Assembly (NCBI GenBank): GCA_032622095.1
Contig: CP136067.1
Coordinates: 41,585,549-41,649,548 of the forward strand
DNA: 64,000 nt
Direction of reading: 5' to 3'
Source: Siphonodentalium dalli
Taxonomy: Eukaryota > Mollusca > Scaphopoda > Gadilida > Siphonodentaliidae
Shown here: positions 61,032-64,000 of the stretch, piece after piece
Layout of the letters: each line of letters begins with the position of its first letter
Numbering within the stretch: the stretch's first letter is position 1
The notes under the pieces: generated by a model
Seen by the model: the letters and a program-made list of their open reading frames with translations, nothing else
Database searches by the model: none
What the model was told of the DNA's origin: nothing
Program-made: the position numbers and the translations under genes

Positions 61032-62440
61032 TCAATATGAAAAAAAATCTTAATAGATCAATTTAATGCCTGTGCGTACTAGTATATATAATGGTTAAAT
61101 GAAAACACAGATGTAAGTGTGATACATGATTCAATTATCAATTAACCATGCACATACCTACCAACTGCATCTAATTTCTAAAATACTTATTTCCTGTCAG
61201 CTTCTTATTTCGAATAATACTATTTTCGACCCATCTGAAACACGCCCCTTCCTTTATTGCATAAAGGCACAAAGTTTTAGCTATCACATTTATAGCCCCA
61301 GTTAATGTTGTATTTATTTGAATTGGCATACTTGTCGTAATTTCACATTTTAGTATTTTAATTTTCCAACGCCAGTAAATAAATGTTCATATTCCTGTGT
61401 GTGGGAACTGATGCTATTGTCTGTCAGTTGATACAGATTTAAATATTTTGAGCAAATGTCCGAGCTTGATTGATGAGTCACATGATATGAGTGAAACACA
61501 CTTCCGGGAGACAGCATAAACATGTCTGAGCTTTCTCGGTCACCTCATTTCAGTTTGGTCATAAATTCTCCTAGTTTACTCATGGGCTGTGTTGATCCAC
61601 ACGACACTATCTTAGTGTCTGATATTTTAAGAGTTGGCGTGGAGACAGGTTCTTAAATTCGCGTTCATCGATCACATTTATGCCAGCACCTACGTCGGCT
61701 ATCGGTCTGGTCACAGTTCCATTTATTTCCATGTCAAACAATAACATCGATTATTTTGTGCTATTCGTTGCATAAACATATTTTATAACATGATTATACA
61801 CCACTTGCCTCAGATTGCTGATCATCGATATTAACATTTCTGAAAATTATTAAACCCCGAACACGCCATGCACTGCTCACCATAGGCATGTTCTATTACA
61901 TGGGTGTGGATAATTGTCACCACATAAACTACAGCGTTGATATTGATACTTCGATAGAGGATGTGTTTATTTTTGGGATTTGGTTTGATTGTTTCTGATG
62001 TTGTGACACATTGTTGACATTTGTGAAGATTCAATGTCTTTGGTATGTTTGATAGCAACTTTCTCGGTTTTCGCTTTGTCAAACAACTACTTTAATGTCA
62101 TATACCTTTGTCACGAAGAGCGTCTTGTAATTTTGATGAAATGCGTCCATGGATAATGTGTGTTATCTCACGATCGTCATCATGGAATTCACAGTAATAT
62201 GCCAACTAATTACGCAGTCTTATGTGGAAGATGCCTACGTTCTGTTGTGAATTTTGTTTTGAGATGATTTATATAAGATACGGGCGTACACGTATTGGTT
62301 GATATAGAAGTTAGATACATCCCGATATTTACCGGAACGAAATAAAGGGTAACACTAAGATGTGTTTTGCATTTAATCATTGAATTATGTTATAATGCTG
62401 TATCAGCGCCAGAAAACAAAAGAACATCACATATGAAAAT
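61032..62440. other. Unassigned spacer
   Basis: No gene recognised. A minus-strand frame at 61831-62082 with a CxxC pair was examined and not accepted. Confidence 0.45.
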
Positions 62441-63520
62441 AACCGCAACTTCTTAGAACGAGTGGTGCTTACCTGATATTTGGTGCGTTGTTCACGTTTA
62501 ACAAGGCGCATGCCAAGTTAGAATTTGGTCATGGTCCGATGATTTTTGACGTAGTTATGCCCCCTTTGTGACTTAGAAAGCGCTGTTTTCGTGCTCTTTG
62601 CGTGGTAACTTGAGCAATATTTAAAATAATTTCGTTATATTTGGTTCTTGGTTCACATTTGAGCAGACGCCGGCCAGTTTCGAATTTAGTCACGGTCCAA
62701 TGATTTTTGACGAACTACTGCCCCTTTTTAGACTTAGAAAGAGCTGTTTTCGTGTTTTCCGTTTTGACGTGGGTTACGTAATATCGTCCCGTAAATGTAT
62801 TTTCTCCGTATGACGGCGGCAAACTCTGACGTTTATGGACGAATCGAAACTAATTTTCGTGGCTATGTGTAATGTATATCGGGTATAGGCTGGGTCTCGA
62901 TTGCGTCCGACATTGCGTTGTGATGTCAGTGACGTTATATCGTACCGAAAACATGTTTTCTCCGTATGACGGTGGTAAATTCTGACGTTTATGAACAGAT
63001 GGAAACTAAATTTCGGATCTAGGTGTATTTTCTATCGGAAGTGTCATAGGCTTGGACTTGATTGCGTCGGACGGTTTCTCAGGAACTGCTGGCGCAATCG
63101 CACTGAAATACGAGCACGTATCGGCTCTCCGGGTAACAAAACAACTGGTCTGACCATTACGAGCACGTATTGGCTCTTCGGTACGGGACGTATCGGCTCT
63201 CCGGGTAACATGAGCTTGACTCGGAATTCACTCGAAATAACGTTTCAATGCAATGACGTTATGTTCACACGGACAAAGCGGTTTCTTCTGAACTACTTGG
63301 CCGATCATACTGAAATTTGGTATGGGCATGTATTTCAACCTTCCGGGTAACATGGGCTGGGTCATGACTCCCACCACGTCACATTTTGACATTATCATAT
63401 CAGCACGGGCATCGCTATTCACTGGAACTACTGGGTGTATCTCATTGACATGTTGTGTGGTCGTCGTGTTTGTCGGTCCTCTGGGTAACATGGGCTGGTT
63501 CACGACTCCATCCTACATCG
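62440..63520 (+). repeat. Old mixed tandem array
   Basis: Three related repeat phases. GGTC(A/C)..GGTCC.ATGATTTTTGACG with GACTTAGAAAG.GCTGTTTTCGTG occurs at about 62530 and 62690. TTTCTCCGTATGACGG.GG.AA with TCTGACGTTTATG occurs at about 62801 and 62958. CTC(C/T)GGGTAACA with TGGGCTGG is seen at about 63127, 63199, 63342 and 63480, the middle ones preceded by GAACT.CTTGG.CG..ATACTGAAAT. Periods are about 155-205 bp. The open frames across it are the repeat itself. Confidence 0.7.
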
Positions 63521-64000
63521 CCTTTATGTTTTACCTTATCAGAACAAAGTACCACAACAATAAACGCTCTTTCATATGTTTCAATTTAAATTTTGCCATA
63601 CTTTGCCCGTGCACTGCCGAGTACATACTTTGGTCTTATATAAATGCGAATGTCTGGTATGGATATTAAATATCAGAAAATAAAGGTCAAGTGCGAATAT
63701 GGGTGCCGTCGGACTATGTTTATGTGCCCTTTGTTATTGCCAGTCATGGGTTAGTCAACGTTTCCCGAGCAACGCCGGGTATGCATCCGATAGCTGAAGA
63801 TTCACCTCCAAAGTTATGATGTAAAAGTCCCCTTAATAACTGAAGTGGTATACTGGAGCTCGTGACGCGTGTATACAATATGCGTTTGCAGAAGCCTACA
63901 GCTATATATGTACGCATGGAAACGGGCGAGAATATACAGCTTAAAGGTTGCACTGGTGTAAATAGGGTTCGGAGTGACATCTAGTGGATGCGGGAGGAAT
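63521..64000. other. Right edge, unassigned
   Basis: No gene, RNA or element end recognised. Confidence 0.4.

Noticed and set aside
61831-62082. Minus-strand frame with CxxC, considered as another Penelope-like linker
   Set aside because: The spacing of cysteines and the missing GIY-YIG motif do not match the Penelope linker seen at 942-2754.

Overview
This is animal genomic DNA. Its only convincing host gene is a multi-exon gene with GT-AG introns, and most of the rest is transposable-element debris and tandem repeats. The repeat types (Penelope-like and CR1/L2-like retroelements, a tRNA-derived SINE, piggyBac-, mariner- and hAT-type MITEs, satellite-carrying DNA elements) and the gene type suggest a marine lophotrochozoan, most likely a mollusc. 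That placement is inference from the sequence only; no species-level evidence is visible.

Host gene (+ strand, about 17.0-46.2 kb): eight exons join in frame to about 430-445 codons of a secreted or matrix protein of the von Willebrand factor D and EGF domain (VWDE) family. In order they encode a ten-cysteine D8C/D10C domain as in uromodulin, GP2 and OIT3, a short Cys linker, an Ig/FN-like strand-rich region, a conserved module ending in the FYAGIE motif, a beta-rich module with the TVPIGC motif, and the first third of a VWD domain starting at NDPHMKTFNG. The signal-peptide exon should lie upstream and the rest of VWD downstream; neither was recognised.

Left flank (0-16.9 kb): a broken Penelope-like element on the minus strand (942-3790) bordered by three 120-bp tandem units; duplicated anonymous repeats (4.9/7.2 kb, 10.2/10.6 kb); two copies of one MITE (9.2 and 11.2 kb); a 1.9-kb dimeric tandem array (12.7-14.6 kb); and a TTAA-flanked MITE (15.0-15.5 kb).

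Introns of the gene: a piggyBac-type MITE built of two hairpins (20.0-20.4 kb), a 71-bp perfect palindrome (21.7 kb), a SINE (23.7-24.2 kb), a CR1/L2-like non-LTR element (24.5-29.25 kb) with at least three younger insertions inside it, a 2.5-kb TIR element carrying a divergently oriented satellite (35.8-38.3 kb), a hAT-type MITE (41.3 kb) and a 0.9-kb TIR element (44.9-45.8 kb).

Right flank (46.2-64 kb): no host gene was recognised. It holds a reverse-orientation copy of the 13-kb repeat family, an 8.3-kb segment bracketed by inverted GGTACC-rich TIR-like ends and enclosing a 14-unit satellite with an alternating long/short register (53.4-56.0 kb), a non-LTR RNase H-tail fragment (57.0-57.3 kb), a long-TIR foldback element with a perfect 8-bp target duplication (60.4-61.0 kb) and an old tandem array (62.4-63.5 kb).
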